A stretch of 64,000 bases of DNA from Mycolicibacterium hodleri (GTDB lineage Bacteria; Actinomycetota; Actinomycetes; Mycobacteriales; Mycobacteriaceae), in contig NZ_JACKTL010000033.1 of assembly GCF_025822245.1 (NCBI RefSeq), positions 172,434 through 236,433 of the forward strand. Reading direction: 5' to 3'. This document shows positions 32,685 to 41,372 of the stretch, one piece after another. The position numbers and the translations under genes are program-made. The notes below the pieces were generated by a model, which was not told the DNA's origin, did no database searches, and saw only the letters and a list, made by a program, of their open reading frames with translations. The number at the start of each line of letters is the position of its first letter. Position 1 is the first letter of the stretch.

Positions 32685-34139
32685 CTACGTGGAGGGTCGA
32701 GCGAAGCCGCCTGGCCGGCGGTTGCCGAGGCCGCCCCGGCGTTCCAGTAGGCCGCCGAGGCGCAGGATGGTGGACTCGTCGAACCATCTGGACACCAGCT
32801 GGATGCCGATCGGAAGCTCTTCAGAACTGAGTCCGAATGGCACGGACAGCGCGGGCAGGCCGGTGAGATTGAACACCGAGGTGGCGTCCATGACGTGCGC
32901 CGACGGCACCTCGACGCCGTCGACCTCGAGCGTGGCCATTGCGTGCGGCGGCGCAGTGATCGGGGTGACCGGGCAGAGCAGGACGTCGAAGCGGTGGAAG
33001 TAACCGGCGAAGGCGGACCGTAGCGATTCGGTCCTCGACCGGGCGGCCAGCACGTCGCCGAACGTGGGGTCGCTCATCTGGACGATCTCGGCGCCGATGG
33101 ACGACAGCAGGTCTTCCCGACCTGCCGCCAATCTCTTGATGTAAGGCGTCAATTCGCTGTTCACCAACGTCATGAGCGTCTTGAGGGGCCGGGCCTCCTC
33201 GATGAACGGCACCCGAACCTGCTCGACGTGACAGCCCAGCTCGGCCAGCTGGCCGGCAGCACGCGCGACGGCGGCGGTCACCTCGGGATCCACTGGAGCG
33301 AATGCGTCGTCCGAGACCCAGCCGACGCGGATGGTCTGGCCCGCGACGCGGGTGCTCGCGGCGGCCGTGTGCTCGTCGTGCACGGCGTAGCCGTCCCTTC
33401 CGTCGGGACCATTGAGGACGGCGTGTCCAAGGGCTACGTCACGCACGGTGCGAGCCATGGGACCGACGTGCCACCAGGCCGACGTCACCGTCGGGAAGTG
33501 CCCGGTGTAGGGGATGCGACCGTGGGTCGCCTTCAGCGCAGCGACGCCGGTCAGGGCCGCTGGGCCACGCACCGAAATGGCGACGTCACTGCCGATGCCG
33601 ATCGGCGACATACCCGCGGCGAGCGCAGCAGCCTCTCCCCCGGACGAACCGCCCGGGGTTCGGTCCAGCTTCCAGGGGTTGTTCGTGCGCCCGGTGAGGA
33701 GGTTGTCGGTTTCGGTCCAGGCGGAGAACTCGGGAAGATTGGTCTTCGCGAGGGGAATGGCACCTGCGGCCTTGAATCGCGCCACGGCGGTGGCGTCCGA
33801 TTCGGGAACGAAGCCCGCGAACAGCTTGGTACCGCGCTGGGTGGGTATGCCCGCGGTGTCGAGGGAATCCTTGATGGTGAACGGAACCCCATGCAGTGGG
33901 CCAAGTTGGACACCGCGCCCGACGACCTCGTCGGCAACGTCGGCCTCGCGCAGTGCAGCCTCCGCGCGCAACGTGACCATCGCGTTGATCTGCGGGTTGA
34001 CCTCCGCGATGCGGTCGAGATGGGCTTGGACGACCTCGCGCGACGAGACGTGCCCACCCGCTATGCCCGCCGCGAGGCTCGTCGCGTCGCGATAGTGCAG
34101 TGGTCCCGAGCCCACGTCGTCGTCACTGGTCTCGGTCAT
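32685..34139 (-). CDS. Amidase signature family enzyme, copy A
   Basis: A 484-residue amidase; ATG 34139 overlaps the stop of the NmrA-like gene by 4 bp. The Ser-cisSer-Lys triad can be placed: Lys in VPFTIKDSLDTAG, cis-Ser in RTPGGSSGGEAAALAAG, and the nucleophile in SDVAISVRGPAALTG. The two residues before the nucleophilic segment are A-I instead of the near-universal G-G of this family, a change shared with the paralogue at 34814. Such enzymes hydrolyse amides or N-acyl compounds. The C-terminal LPALSVPFGLSSEELPIGIQ is typical. It converges on the MarR gene. Confidence 0.87.
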   Translation of the reverse strand: MTETSDDDVGSGPLHYRDATSLAAGIAGGHVSSREVVQAHLDRIAEVNPQINAMVTLRAEAALREADVADEVVGRGVQLGPLHGVPFTIKDSLDTAGIPTQRGTKLFAGFVPESDATAVARFKAAGAIPLAKTNLPEFSAWTETDNLLTGRTNNPWKLDRTPGGSSGGEAAALAAGMSPIGIGSDVAISVRGPAALTGVAALKATHGRIPYTGHFPTVTSAWWHVGPMARTVRDVALGHAVLNGPDGRDGYAVHDEHTAAASTRVAGQTIRVGWVSDDAFAPVDPEVTAAVARAAGQLAELGCHVEQVRVPFIEEARPLKTLMTLVNSELTPYIKRLAAGREDLLSSIGAEIVQMSDPTFGDVLAARSRTESLRSAFAGYFHRFDVLLCPVTPITAPPHAMATLEVDGVEVPSAHVMDATSVFNLTGLPALSVPFGLSSEELPIGIQLVSRWFDESTILRLGGLLERRGGLGNRRPGGFARPST

Positions 34140-34798
34140 GCGGTTTCTCGACGGACGTTGGCGGCAACGGCATCGGGAATGGGAACGTCGCCTGCGGTGA
34201 GTTCCAGGATCTGTCGACTGATCCCCGGTTGGTGGATGATCTCGGCGAGAGTGGCCGCCACGTCGGCGCGCGACACTTCGTCGTGAATCTCCGCTGGCCC
34301 CAGGGTGATCGATCCTCGCCCGGGATCGTCGAGGAGGGCGGCCGGACGCAGAATCACCCAATCCAGGTCGCTCCTCGTCAGCGCGACGTCGGCGCCCTTC
34401 TTCACCCGGATGTAATGCTCGAAACCCTCACCCTCGTCGCGGTCACGCCATGCCTCGGGGAAGACCGACACCAGGACGAAGCGCCCTACCCCAGCGATCG
34501 CGGCGGCTTCGATGGCCTTGCCGACGCCGTCACCGTCGATCGCGGTGGTCGCCTGCATGTCACCACCGCCGGACCCCGCGCTGAAGAGGGCGACGTCGAC
34601 GGGACCCATCAACTCCGCCAACGCTTCTGGAGTCAGCTCGGTGAGATCGCCGACCCTGCCCTCGGCGCCGAACTCCACGAGCTCGGCCTGCTGCTCGGGC
34701 CGACGGATGAGGCCGGCAACATCGTCTCCGCGCGCCCGCAGCTGGCGCGCCGTCTGTCCGCCCACGCCGCCGGTGATGCCGATGATGAATGTCTTCAT
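34136..34798 (-). CDS. NAD(P)-binding NmrA/atypical SDR protein
   Basis: A 220-residue Rossmann protein. The opening FIIGITGGVGGQTARQLRAR has the atypical SDR motif (GxxGxxG), with basic residues RR after strand 2 suggesting NADP(H). DVALFSAGSGGGD, RFVLVSVFPEAW and YIRVKKGADVALTRSDLDWVILRPAALLDD follow the SDR_a5/NmrA-like pattern, where YxxxK is displaced. Located between two amidases and coupled to the downstream one by ATGA, it may act as a redox sensor or reductase for the same pathway. Exact role unknown. Confidence 0.8.
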   Translation of the reverse strand: MKTFIIGITGGVGGQTARQLRARGDDVAGLIRRPEQQAELVEFGAEGRVGDLTELTPEALAELMGPVDVALFSAGSGGGDMQATTAIDGDGVGKAIEAAAIAGVGRFVLVSVFPEAWRDRDEGEGFEHYIRVKKGADVALTRSDLDWVILRPAALLDDPGRGSITLGPAEIHDEVSRADVAATLAEIIHQPGISRQILELTAGDVPIPDAVAANVRRETA

Positions 34799-34813
34799 GG
34801 TCGTCAGGTCCCG

Positions 34814-36226
34814 TCAGCCCAAGTCTGGGTGGAGGTCGCGCACCGGGCTCACACCCTCGAGCAGGGCGCCCAGGTGCAGGATGGTCGACTCCGCTTGCCA
34901 GCTGGACACCAACTGGACGTTGATCGGCATCCCGTCCGAGCTGGTGCCGAACCTGATGGTCAGACCCGGAAGCCCCGTGATGTTCAAGGGGACGGTGGAA
35001 CCCTGTAGGTACGTGGCGTCCACTGTCTGCCCGTTGATGACGAACTCCTCGACGCCATGCCGTTGCGCCGGGAGAGGCTGAACGGGGGTGATCAGGGCGT
35101 CGTACCGTTGGAAGTAGTCGGCGAAACCGTCCCGCAGCCGCTCCGCGGCCTGTTCGGCTTCGATGAAGTCCGTCATGGACGTATCCGGAAGCCCGAACAT
35201 GAACCTGGCCGCCTTGTAGACCTCGCTGTCCGGACGACCCGCGACCGCCTCTTCGAAGGCCGGCTTCATCTCCATCACGTGAAGCTTGTTGTAGACGTCG
35301 AGCGCGAAGTCGCGCTCCAGCGCGGCAATGCGAACCGGCTCCACGGTGCAACCTGCGCCCCCGAGCGCGTCGGCTGCTGCCTGCACGATCGCTGCCACCT
35401 CGGGGTCGATCGGGCCGAAGCCTGGCTCGACGAGCCACCCCACCCGCAGCGGGCGGTCGGGTGAGGAGCCGACGCCGGCGTCGAAATCGACGGTGCTGGA
35501 GGCGAATCCGTCCGCCCCGTCCGGTCCGGCCATAAGCGAGTACGCCAGCGCGACGTCGCGCACGCTGCGGGCCATCGGCCCCACGTGCCAGTTGCGCCGT
35601 GGCACCCGTGGCCACACCCCCGTCATGGGAATCCGACCGTGGGTCGGCTTCATCGAAGTGATGCCGGTCTGCGCTGCCGGTCCCCGCACCGAGATGGCCA
35701 GGTCGGTCCCGAGTCCGAGCGGCGACAGACCCGCCGCGATCGCCGCCGATTCCCCGCCGCTCGACCCTCCTGACGTGCGCTCGAGATTCCAGGGGTTGCT
35801 GGTCCGCCCGGTCAGCAGGTTGTCGCTTTCGACCATGTAGGAGAACTCCGGCAGGTTCGTCTTCGCCAGCACGATTGCCCCGGCCGCCTTCATGCGTGCG
35901 ACGCTGGTGGCATCGCGTTCAGGGATGCGGCCCCTGAAGATTGGCGACCCGCGTTGGGTCAAGAGCCCGGCGGTGTCGATGGAATCCTTGACGGTGAACG
36001 GAACTCCGTGCAGAGAACCGAGCTCCTCACCTGACATGACGGCCGCCTCCGCGGTCCGTGCTGCGGCGATCGCGTCCTCGGCGATGGTCACGATCGCGTT
36101 GAGCTTCGGGTTGACCGCCTCGATGCGGTCAAGGTGGGCCTGCACGACCTCGACCGGTGAAACCTCGCGGCTCCGAATCAGTTCCGCGAGCCTGGTTGCG
36201 TCGGAGTAGACGATCTCGGCGCTCAT
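34814..36226 (-). CDS. Amidase signature family enzyme, copy B
   Basis: A 470-residue paralogue of the amidase at 32685. ATG 36226 follows GAAGGGA with good spacing; the open frame runs farther upstream only because the preceding SDR gene has shifted into this frame. Triad segments are VPFTVKDSIDTAG, RTSGGSSGGESAAIAAG and TDLAISVRGPAAQTG, again with A-I replacing G-G before the catalytic Ser region. GITSMKPTHGRIPMTGVWP and LPGLTIRFGTSSDGMPINVQ are family-typical. Probably part of a transcript SDR-amidase-NmrA-amidase. Substrate unknown. Confidence 0.87.
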   Translation of the reverse strand: MSAEIVYSDATRLAELIRSREVSPVEVVQAHLDRIEAVNPKLNAIVTIAEDAIAAARTAEAAVMSGEELGSLHGVPFTVKDSIDTAGLLTQRGSPIFRGRIPERDATSVARMKAAGAIVLAKTNLPEFSYMVESDNLLTGRTSNPWNLERTSGGSSGGESAAIAAGLSPLGLGTDLAISVRGPAAQTGITSMKPTHGRIPMTGVWPRVPRRNWHVGPMARSVRDVALAYSLMAGPDGADGFASSTVDFDAGVGSSPDRPLRVGWLVEPGFGPIDPEVAAIVQAAADALGGAGCTVEPVRIAALERDFALDVYNKLHVMEMKPAFEEAVAGRPDSEVYKAARFMFGLPDTSMTDFIEAEQAAERLRDGFADYFQRYDALITPVQPLPAQRHGVEEFVINGQTVDATYLQGSTVPLNITGLPGLTIRFGTSSDGMPINVQLVSSWQAESTILHLGALLEGVSPVRDLHPDLG

Positions 36227-36249
36227 TGAGTCCCTTCGGGTTTGGCCGC

Positions 36250-37207
36250 TCAAGGCGCGGGGATCGGGTCTTGGTCGTCGCGTAGTTGCTCTGGGGTCAT
36301 GTCGAACGATTTCTGGATGCCGTCGTTGCGGGTGCCGAGACCGTCGGTGGTCTTCTTGCTCCAGGGCGCCTCGACGAGGCTCTTGGTCTCCTCGAGCATC
36401 GACTTCGGCTCCAGGTTCCGGTAGCTGTCGATCTCCCCGGCGGCGAGGGCGCAGCGTCGCGTACACGGGTTCGGGGTTGAACTGCGCCCGGGGAAAGGCC
36501 AGCTTCGAGTAGTCGAACAACCGCTGCTGCGGGTCGTCCTCCCAGCTCTGCCATGTCTGGAAGATGCGGTCGTTGAAACCGGTGAGGAACGGACCTGGGT
36601 TCATGGTCGCGACTTCCACGCCGAACTCCTGCAACTCGTCCTTCATGCTCTCGGCGATGGCCTCCACGGCGTGCTTGGAGGCGGAGTAAAGGCCGGTAAA
36701 GGGGTTGACGTTGAGCCCCTCGCGGGAGGACACCCAGATGATGCGTCCGGATCCACGTTTGGCCATCTGCTTGGCGATGCCCTGGGTCAGCAGCAGCGGT
36801 CCCCAGATGATGCGTCCGGATCCACGTTTGGCCATCTGCTTGGCGATGCCCTGGGTCAGCAGCAGCGGTCCGGTGACGTTGACCTCGAACTGGTGACGGA
36901 TGTTGTCTGCGGGAATGTCGACGGTGGAACCGCCTTCACCGACGCCGGCGTTGTTGACGAGAACCTCGATGCCCCAGTCGAGGGCCTTGCGGCGGTCGCC
37001 GTCATTGGTGACGTCGAGCTTCTCGACCTGCAGGGTTACCCCACGTACGTCGGCTTGTCGCTTCAGGGTCTGCACCTGGCCGTAGATCTCGACGGCGGCC
37101 ACCACGTCGAAGCCCTTCTCGGCCAGGCGCATCGCGACTTCGTATCCGAAGCCGGTTCCGGCTCCGGTGATGAGCACCTTCTTCAACGTCGTTGCTGGGG
37201 TTGTCAC
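36250..37207 (-). pseudogene. SDR oxidoreductase damaged by an internal 69-bp duplication and a frameshift
   Basis: The start is intact (KKVLITGAGTGFGYEVAMRL, VLVNNAGVGEGG). Then GPLLLTQGIAKQMAKRGSGR plus three residues occurs twice in succession, inserting 23 residues before strand 5. Later, near 36445-36455, one base is missing in GAGGGCGCAGCG: frame 1 ends at NPEPVYATLR, while AAGEIDSYRNLEPKSMLEE continues in another frame to a TGA at 36250. With the shift, frame 1 runs on into the downstream amidase and makes a false 797-codon reading frame. YSASK and the rest are normal, so the gene was functional recently, or the sequence has an error. Confidence 0.8.
36733..36870. repeat. Perfect 69-bp tandem duplication inside the SDR gene
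   Basis: The segment beginning at 36733 is repeated without mismatch beginning at 36802 (period 69, a multiple of three). It duplicates the helix and strand before the catalytic serine. Identity of the copies means a very recent slippage or recombination, or an assembly artefact. Confidence 0.9.
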
Positions 37208-37271
37208 GGTCGTGTCCTTTCGGGAGGAAGGGTGGCGGATTCCCGCAGCACGGGTAACGAGATTTGGCTCT

Positions 37272-37694
37272 TCAGCCTGGAATGGAATCGGGATCGAGCC
37301 GATCAGTCGGCACTCCGTTGACGTAGGTGGCGCGCCCCATGCCCATGGAGAAGTCAGGCGAGTCGACGGTTATGAGGTTGAAGAACACGTCCTCGGGTCG
37401 GACGTGCAGTTTGGCTTGCAAGTCGTCGACGACGGCCCGGTAGAACGCGGCCTTCTGGTCTGCGCTGGCGACGTCGAGGAAGATCAGCTGAATGAAGATG
37501 CAATTCTCGGACCGGTAATAGCTGAGGTAATCCGCGTCGAACAGGAAGTTCTCCGGCTTGTGTTCAGTGATGGTCTGGAAGCGGTCCTCCGGCACGCCGA
37601 GGCATTCGATCATCTGCTCGTAGACCACGTCGGCAATGGTTCGTCGGTACTGTGCTGACTTTCCTTCGAGCAGGTCAATGCGAGCAAGCGGCAT
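37272..37694 (-). CDS. Tautomerase family protein (catalytic Pro1 type)
   Basis: A 140-residue protein starting MPLARIDLLEGKSAQYRRTI. The proline right after the initiator Met would be the N-terminal catalytic base in the 4-oxalocrotonate tautomerase/MIF superfamily. The length and sequence (VPEDRFQTITEHKPENFLF, then CIFIQLIFLDVASADQKAAF) correspond to the Tautomerase_2 group of fused beta-alpha-beta units. It precedes the SDR-amidase series on the same strand (64-bp gap to the SDR start) and is divergent from the LysR regulator. It may isomerise an enol or unsaturated acid of the same pathway. Confidence 0.8.
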   Translation of the reverse strand: MPLARIDLLEGKSAQYRRTIADVVYEQMIECLGVPEDRFQTITEHKPENFLFDADYLSYYRSENCIFIQLIFLDVASADQKAAFYRAVVDDLQAKLHVRPEDVFFNLITVDSPDFSMGMGRATYVNGVPTDRLDPDSIPG

Positions 37695-37942
37695 GAGCGT
37701 CCCTTCAACTTTGGCAGCGCGTGCCCGTACGTCACGTCACCAACATCTGCCCTGATGGCAGACGACGCGAAGCGCGGGCGGCAGAACATTGGTATGAACC
37801 CAGGTGACGTTGACGCAGCGTCGGGCGAGGTCGGAGAGGGCTCAGTTATGAAGTTAGGTTCACCGACGGCGGATTCTCAAGGCCCAGATGCGCACACCGA
37901 GCCTGCAAATGTGCACCTGCCAGCGAGCCATGGAGAGAGGCG

Positions 37943-38848
37943 TTGAGCGACCCGCGGTCCGTACGAGCCGACGACTTGCGCTATCTCGCGGCGGTCGCCG
38001 AAACGGGTCGGCTGACCTCTGCAGCCAAGGGCTTGGGCGTCGATCGCTCGACGGTGTCGCGCCGCCTACAAGCGCTCGAACAAACCCTGGGTGCCCGCTT
38101 ACTGGCCCGCGTCGACGAAGGGTGGGTTCTCACCGAGCCGGGTCGTGCGGTCGTCGAGCACGCGAGAACGATCGAGCGCGCCGTCGGGCTGGCCGCCCAG
38201 GCCGCCGGTCCGTCCGAGCCGCCAGGGCTGACGGCCACGGTTCGGATCACGGCCGCAGACGGCTTTGGCACCTTCTTCGTGACCCCCGCGATGGCGCGCG
38301 TGCGCCGGCAACACCCCCGACTTCGCATCGAGCTGGCGACCGGCGCACGGGAGCTGACCTTGCGGGACACCACCTTCGACATCGCAGTGACTCCCGGACC
38401 TCCGCCGCCCGCAACGAGGCTTCATACCGAACTGCTGTGTGAATATGACAACGGGTTCTATGCGAGTGAGAATTATCTGCGAGAGCACGGCAACCCGGAC
38501 TCGACGAGCGAGCTGGCCAAGCACCCCATCATCTGGTTCGTAGAGGAATTGGAGAAGGTGCACGAAATCGATTTGTCGAGCCTCGTGCCCAATGTGTCGT
38601 TGGGGTTCAGTTCGACGAATATCTTCGCCCAGCTCGAGGCCACGCGCCGAGGTATCGGGATAGGATTCCTGAGCAAATTCGTTGCACACACGGCGCCTGA
38701 ATTGAGGCCCGTCGCCGCCTACTTACCGCCTACTCGAGTAGCGGTCACTCTGGCGGCTCGCCGCGACGCGCTCAAGCGGCCGGAAGTCCAGGTCGTGCGA
38801 GAAGCGCTCCACCGAGAGGTCAGCGTAAGAGGCAATGAGCTGATCTGA
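37943..38848 (+). CDS. LysR family transcriptional regulator
   Basis: A 301-residue regulator with TTG start at 37943 after GGAGAGAGG. The HTH is DDLRYLAAVAETGRLTSAAK, GLGVDRSTVSRRLQALEQTL and GARLLAR near the N-terminus; DNA-binding sequence DRSTVSRR replaces the usual HxSxSxQI. Residues about 90-295 are the periplasmic-binding-like effector domain. It is divergent from the tautomerase-SDR-amidase series and is the natural candidate for its activator. The 249-bp gap contains a short inverted repeat TCTGCC-N5-GGCAGA (37746-37762) that might be part of its site. Confidence 0.87.
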   Translation: MSDPRSVRADDLRYLAAVAETGRLTSAAKGLGVDRSTVSRRLQALEQTLGARLLARVDEGWVLTEPGRAVVEHARTIERAVGLAAQAAGPSEPPGLTATVRITAADGFGTFFVTPAMARVRRQHPRLRIELATGARELTLRDTTFDIAVTPGPPPPATRLHTELLCEYDNGFYASENYLREHGNPDSTSELAKHPIIWFVEELEKVHEIDLSSLVPNVSLGFSSTNIFAQLEATRRGIGIGFLSKFVAHTAPELRPVAAYLPPTRVAVTLAARRDALKRPEVQVVREALHREVSVRGNELI

Positions 38849-39090
38849 AGCGCTACCATCCATCGAAACAATATCCCTGGCAGCGCCTTTCGCGACTCGG
38901 TGCTGGTCTCGCGGATAACCAGAGCCTGCACGCAAGCTCCGGACGCCTCCCCGCCGTCGATCACCAGGCGGACGCGGCAGTCTCGACCTCGACGTCGGCG
39001 GCGTGGGCCAGGGCGCGCCCCACGACGACGGCGTGACCGCCCCAAGCGTCCCGACTACTCGGGGAACACCACCAGGGTGGACACTATGAC

Positions 39091-39640
39091 GTGGCCCTTT
39101 CTGCAACGGTGTTCAAAGTCGAACTTGGCGTCTCCGATGTCGACCACGGTTACTACGCCGATCACACGCTGACCGTGGCCCGTCATCCCAGTGAGACCGA
39201 TGAGCGGATGGTGGTGCGGTTGTTGGCGTTTGGGCTGCGCGCACACCGGCTCGGCGACATCGACGGTGAGTTGACGTTCGGGGCGGGCCTGTCCACTCCC
39301 GGCGTCCCGGACCTGCGACTCGCGGACTACACGGGCCGGATCCTGGAGTGGATCAACGTCGGCCAGCCCGATGAACGCGCCCTGGGCAAGGCAGCCCGGC
39401 AGGCCGAGCAGGTGCTGTTGTTCCCGTTCGCCGCCGGCGTCGCCACTTGGTGGCGGACCGTGGGACCCAAGGTGGCGGGGCTGCCGAACCTGTCGGTGGT
39501 GCACACCGCACGCACCGGTGCAGCAACTGGCCCAGACCGTTGACCGACGGGTCTCGGCGCAGGTGATGGTGATGGAAGGTCAGGTGACGATGACCGTAGG
39601 CGGCGTCGACGTCACCTTCACGCCCGAACCGTTGGAGTGA
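39091..39640 (+). pseudogene. YaeQ family protein with C-terminal frameshift
   Basis: GTG 39091 starts ALSATVFKVELGVSDVDHGY, and DRRLHADHSLTVA-like sequence (YYADHTLTVARHPSETDERM) follows, then LLAFGLRAHRL and EWINVGQPDERALGKAARQA, all YaeQ hallmarks (a PD-(D/E)XK-fold family of unknown role). After PNLSVVHT the frame shifts by one base near 39505-39516; APVQQLAQTVDRRVSAQVMV and FTPEPLE continue to the stop at 39640. Corrected length would be 182 residues, the family norm. Without correction the protein ends in about 10 foreign residues at codon 150. Confidence 0.75.
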
Positions 39641-39796
39641 ACGTGGTCCGCAGACGCTGGGTGCGCGGCCCCGTGTGAGGCGTCGCGCCCACGACGTTCC
39701 CGCCAGGGCCTGGGTTCGGCACCGCGGTCCGCGCGATCAGGGCGGACACCGCTCCGCATGCAAGCCAATGAGGCATCCGCGGGCTAACGTCGGGAT

Positions 39797-40441
39797 GTGT
39801 CTGAGTCCAACTCCGGTGATTTCGAATTCGAGCGGAAGTTCTACGTCCGCGAGATGCCCGCCGTCACCGCTTTCGATCCGCGGCCCTCGCTGATCTTGCA
39901 GGCCTACCTGTTCGCCGCAGACGGCTATGCGGTTCGCGTTCGCTTGCAGGGCCCCGCGCCCACCGAACTGAACACTTCACTCCCGGATCTCGTCGAGGCA
40001 CTGGGCCGCGTCGACGCCGACGCGATGGGAACCATGACCGCCAAGGGGCCGGCCGTCGGCGGCACCCGCTACGAAGCCGAGCGCGAACTCGACCCGACGG
40101 TCGCCGGGCAGATCGTCTCCCGCGCCGAGCATGTCGTCATCAAGGTCCGCTACTCGGCGTGGCTGGGCGAGGACGGCTGGATCGTCGACCGGTTCCTGGG
40201 CCGCAACGCGCCCCTGCTACTGGCCGAGGTCGAGCGCAACGCCCCGGTGGTCGATCTCACGATCCCCGAGTTCTGTGCCACCGAGGTCTCCGAGGACGAC
40301 CGGTTCCGCAACGAATATCTGGCCCATCGGCCATTCGGCGAGTGGGCCGATGGCTACCGCGACGAGCTGCAGAAGATCGGGCCTCGGTTCGTCGAAACCC
40401 TCGGCCACAACGACGTGGAAGGCTCCGAGAGGCAACCGTGA
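39797..40441 (+). CDS. CYTH domain protein
   Basis: A 214-residue protein starting at GTG 39797. FEFERKFYV near the N-terminus is the ExExK-type signature of CYTH (adenylate cyclase/triphosphatase) tunnel enzymes. YAVRVRLQG supplies Arg residues lining the tunnel, GTMTAKGPAVGGTRYEAERE the TxKxxxxxxRxExE stretch, and LLLAEVERNAP a further acidic pair. It likely hydrolyses an inorganic or nucleoside triphosphate; cyclase activity is less likely. It follows the YaeQ gene by 156 bp and is otherwise isolated. Confidence 0.78.
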   Translation: MSESNSGDFEFERKFYVREMPAVTAFDPRPSLILQAYLFAADGYAVRVRLQGPAPTELNTSLPDLVEALGRVDADAMGTMTAKGPAVGGTRYEAERELDPTVAGQIVSRAEHVVIKVRYSAWLGEDGWIVDRFLGRNAPLLLAEVERNAPVVDLTIPEFCATEVSEDDRFRNEYLAHRPFGEWADGYRDELQKIGPRFVETLGHNDVEGSERQP

Positions 40442-40671
40442 TGCTCACCGACCGCTGTATCCGCAGCGGTTGTTCCCGACAGACGTCGTGGGCGCCGCCG
40501 GTACGTTGGGGGTCTGCTGCACGATCAGGTGAGAGTTCTGACCTCGCGAGATGTCATACACCCGACCCTTGGGAAGACAGTCGGGCCGTGGCTTGACTCG
40601 GAGGACACCCGCGCGCTGGAGTCGCACGTGTCGGCGCGCAAAATCATGATTGCGTGTCGCGGCCGCTTCGG

Positions 40672-41328
40672 CTACACCTTGGTTGAGCGGCGGACGGCGG
40701 CTGCTGATCGCCTTGCCGTCTTGGCTGATGACGTCCGCGCCGCCGCCCGTGGCTGGACTGGCGCTTCTGGATACTTGCGCTCGGTATCCAACGCGAGCGC
40801 CGCACCGATCAGGTCCCGGAGATCCCCATCGCTGAGCTGCGTTCCGTTGAGCACTCGCTGGATGGTCGTCCCATCCCAAATCGTCTCGAGCATGTACGCC
40901 GTGCGCTTCGACACGTAAGCCTCGATCGCGGAGCGCGCGCGGTGCGACCAGTGCTGCGCCAGAGTGCGATACGCATCCTCGCGGGCGGCCTCCGCGAGCA
41001 ACTCCCAGTCGAGGATCGCATTGCCGACGTCGGTCGTGAGGATCGTCGTCACCCGAAGCATCGCGTCGATCAACTCCTCGTCGCAGGTCACCGCTGCGAA
41101 GTACTCCTCGTACTTCACGGAGACGGTATCGACGTAGTGCGCGAATGCATCCAGAATCAGAGCGTCGAGTGTCTCGTAGTGGTAGGTGCTGCTCCCCAAC
41201 GCCACCCCCGCACGGCTGCACACCTTGCGGTGCGTCACGCTCTTCACACCGGATTCGCGCACGATCTCGAGGACCGCTTCGACGAGTGCCGCCGCCGTCG
41301 CCTCCGAGCGACTACCCGACCTCTTCAC
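40672..41328 (-). CDS. TetR family regulator of the LLM/SDR cluster
   Basis: A 218-residue regulator. The HTH lies at residues about 10-55 (TAAALVEAVLEIVRESGVKS, then CSRAGVALGSSTYHYETLDA). The C-terminal domain is of the TetR_C_33-like type, with a Lys/Arg/Ala-rich tail (AARTSSAKTARRSAAAVRR) that is likely disordered. It is the last gene of the minus-strand series LLM monooxygenase-SDR-SDR-TetR (44-bp gap). It may bind the paired sites at 44232 and 44405 in the divergent promoter region. Confidence 0.85.
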   Translation of the reverse strand: MKRSGSRSEATAAALVEAVLEIVRESGVKSVTHRKVCSRAGVALGSSTYHYETLDALILDAFAHYVDTVSVKYEEYFAAVTCDEELIDAMLRVTTILTTDVGNAILDWELLAEAAREDAYRTLAQHWSHRARSAIEAYVSKRTAYMLETIWDGTTIQRVLNGTQLSDGDLRDLIGAALALDTERKYPEAPVQPRAAARTSSAKTARRSAAAVRRSTKV

Positions 41329-41372
41329 CGGCGAAACGATACCTCAGCCAGGTGCGGCGATTGGTCTTTGAG

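Noticed and set aside
34814..37207. A single 797-codon SDR-amidase fusion protein
   Set aside because: About 80 codons between the two domains are out-of-frame SDR sequence, the true SDR end is found in another frame, and the amidase has its own ribosome site and ATG at 36226.
37746..37762. TCTGCC-N5-GGCAGA as a LysR box
   Set aside because: It lacks the T-N11-A spacing of LysR sites; mentioned only as a weak possibility in the LysR entry.
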